DNA of 6,967 bases from Steroidobacteraceae bacterium (GTDB lineage: Bacteria > Pseudomonadota > Gammaproteobacteria > Steroidobacterales > Steroidobacteraceae): positions 1 through 6,967 of the forward strand of contig JALRHE010000029.1 in the NCBI GenBank assembly GCA_023253235.1. Direction: 5' to 3'. Positions 6,053 to 6,967 of the stretch are shown here, piece after piece. The notes under the pieces are model-generated. The model had not been told where the DNA came from, did no database searches, and saw only the letters and a list, made by a program, of their open reading frames with translations. Position 1 is the first letter of the stretch. Every line of letters begins with the position of its first letter. Made by a program: the position numbers and the translations under genes.

Positions 6053-6967
6053 ATGAATCTGCCTCACGACATCGACCCGCAAGAGACGCGGGAGTGGTTG
6101 GACGCTCTGCGCACCGCCGTAGCGAGTGGTGGTCGCGAGCGCGGTCTGTACTTGCTCACGCAATTGGAGCAAGAAGCGCAACGCTTAGGCGTCATGGCGC
6201 ACGTCATGCCGTACTCCGCTTACCAGAACAGCATTCCGCTCGATGAGCAGGCGGTTCATCCGGGCGACGTAGCGCTGGAGGAGCGGCTGACGGCGATCAT
6301 GCGCTGGAATGCGTTGGCGATGGTCGTCAGGGCCAACAAGGCTTACGGTGAGCTCGGTGGACACGTCGCAACCTACGCTTCGGCTGCCGAGATTTTCGAA
6401 ACCGGATTGCATCATTTCTTCCGTGGCCCTGATGCGGAGGGGGGTGGCGATCTCGTGTTCTTCCAGCCGCATTCGGCACCGGGGATCTACGCGCGTGCGT
6501 ACCTCGAAGGTCGTCTCAGTGAAGAACAGCTCGCTCGATATCGACAGGAGGTTGGCGGAGGCGGGCTGTGTTCTTATCCGCATCCGTGGTTGATGCCGGA
6601 TTTCTGGCAGTTCCCGACGGGCTCGATGGGGATCGGTCCGATCAATGCGATCTATCAGGCGCGGTTTTTACGCTATCTCGAACATCGGGGTTTCGCAGAC
6701 ACGTCACAGCGACGGGTTTGGGGTATTTTCGGTGACGGTGAGATGGATGAGCCCGAGTCGATCGCCGCGTTGACCTTGGCGGCGCGCGAGAAGCTCGACA
6801 ATCTCACCTTCATCATCAACTGCAATCTGCAGCGACTCGATGGCCCGGTTCGTGGCAACGGTCAGATCATCCAGGAACTTGAGGCGCTCTTCACAGGAGC
6901 CGGCTGGAACGTCATCAAGGTCTTGTGGGGCTCAGACTGGGATGCGCTGTTCGCGCGTGACAAGAAT
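6053..6967 (+). CDS. aceE: Pyruvate dehydrogenase E1 component, homodimeric type (partial, N-terminal 305 residues)
   Basis: The 305 residues match the N-terminal third of the roughly 890-residue AceE. E1 uses thiamine diphosphate to decarboxylate pyruvate and passes the acetyl group to the lipoyl E2 in the cytoplasm. Visible motifs include DPQETREWLDAL near the N-terminus, LGGH (H104), FFQPHSAPGIYARAYLEGRL (H140), SYPHPWLMPDFWQFPT (Y175), and the cofactor and Mg-binding motif GDGEMDEPES (227-236) to NCNLQRLDGPV (256-266), which gives D228 and N258 as likely Mg ligands. The E. coli enzyme, from memory, has YFQGH where this has FFQPH. The start is ATG 6053, with no clear ribosome binding site; TATCAT at 6040-6045 could be a -10 box, which would make the message nearly leaderless. 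It could be a second E1 paralogue with another 2-oxoacid preference; pyruvate is the default call. aceF and lpd would be expected downstream. Confidence 0.93.
   Translation, partial: MNLPHDIDPQETREWLDALRTAVASGGRERGLYLLTQLEQEAQRLGVMAHVMPYSAYQNSIPLDEQAVHPGDVALEERLTAIMRWNALAMVVRANKAYGELGGHVATYASAAEIFETGLHHFFRGPDAEGGGDLVFFQPHSAPGIYARAYLEGRLSEEQLARYRQEVGGGGLCSYPHPWLMPDFWQFPTGSMGIGPINAIYQARFLRYLEHRGFADTSQRRVWGIFGDGEMDEPESIAALTLAAREKLDNLTFIINCNLQRLDGPVRGNGQIIQELEALFTGAGWNVIKVLWGSDWDALFARDKN

Overview
The window looks like a GC-rich gammaproteobacterial chromosome. The homodimeric-type pyruvate dehydrogenase E1, OmpW, CzcC-like and TolC-type outer membrane proteins and a Tat-exported copper oxidase all fit a proteobacterium. 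Codon use looks uniform across the genes, and I see no mobile element, RNA gene or CRISPR array. The exact lineage cannot be fixed by eye; a Nevskia/Steroidobacter/Xanthomonas-like group is only a guess.

Left part (1-1673, minus strand): a small His-rich membrane protein is followed by a CzcC-like outer membrane factor that runs off the left edge. This looks like the front of a czc-type RND metal efflux operon, whose membrane fusion and pump genes would lie beyond position 1.

Middle part (1738-5238, plus strand): a tight three-gene unit is divergent from the czc-like genes. It holds a polytopic membrane protein made of two GlpM-like halves, a TolC-family outer membrane lipoprotein, and a Tat-exported multicopper oxidase. 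The junctions are a 1-base gap and an ATGA overlap, so translation is probably coupled. The oxidase appears to have two cupredoxin domains rather than three and carries a methionine-rich tail. Copper detoxification at the cell envelope is the likely theme. No RND pump or fusion protein for this second outer membrane factor is in the window.

Right part (5295-6967): ompW, convergent with the oxidase gene, is divergent from the start of a pyruvate dehydrogenase E1 gene that runs off the right edge. The 143-base region between them holds a strong hairpin in the ompW leader whose arms can also pair in other ways, which suggests cis regulation of ompW.

No gene-free stretch exceeds 300 bases. The largest gap is 5910-6052.
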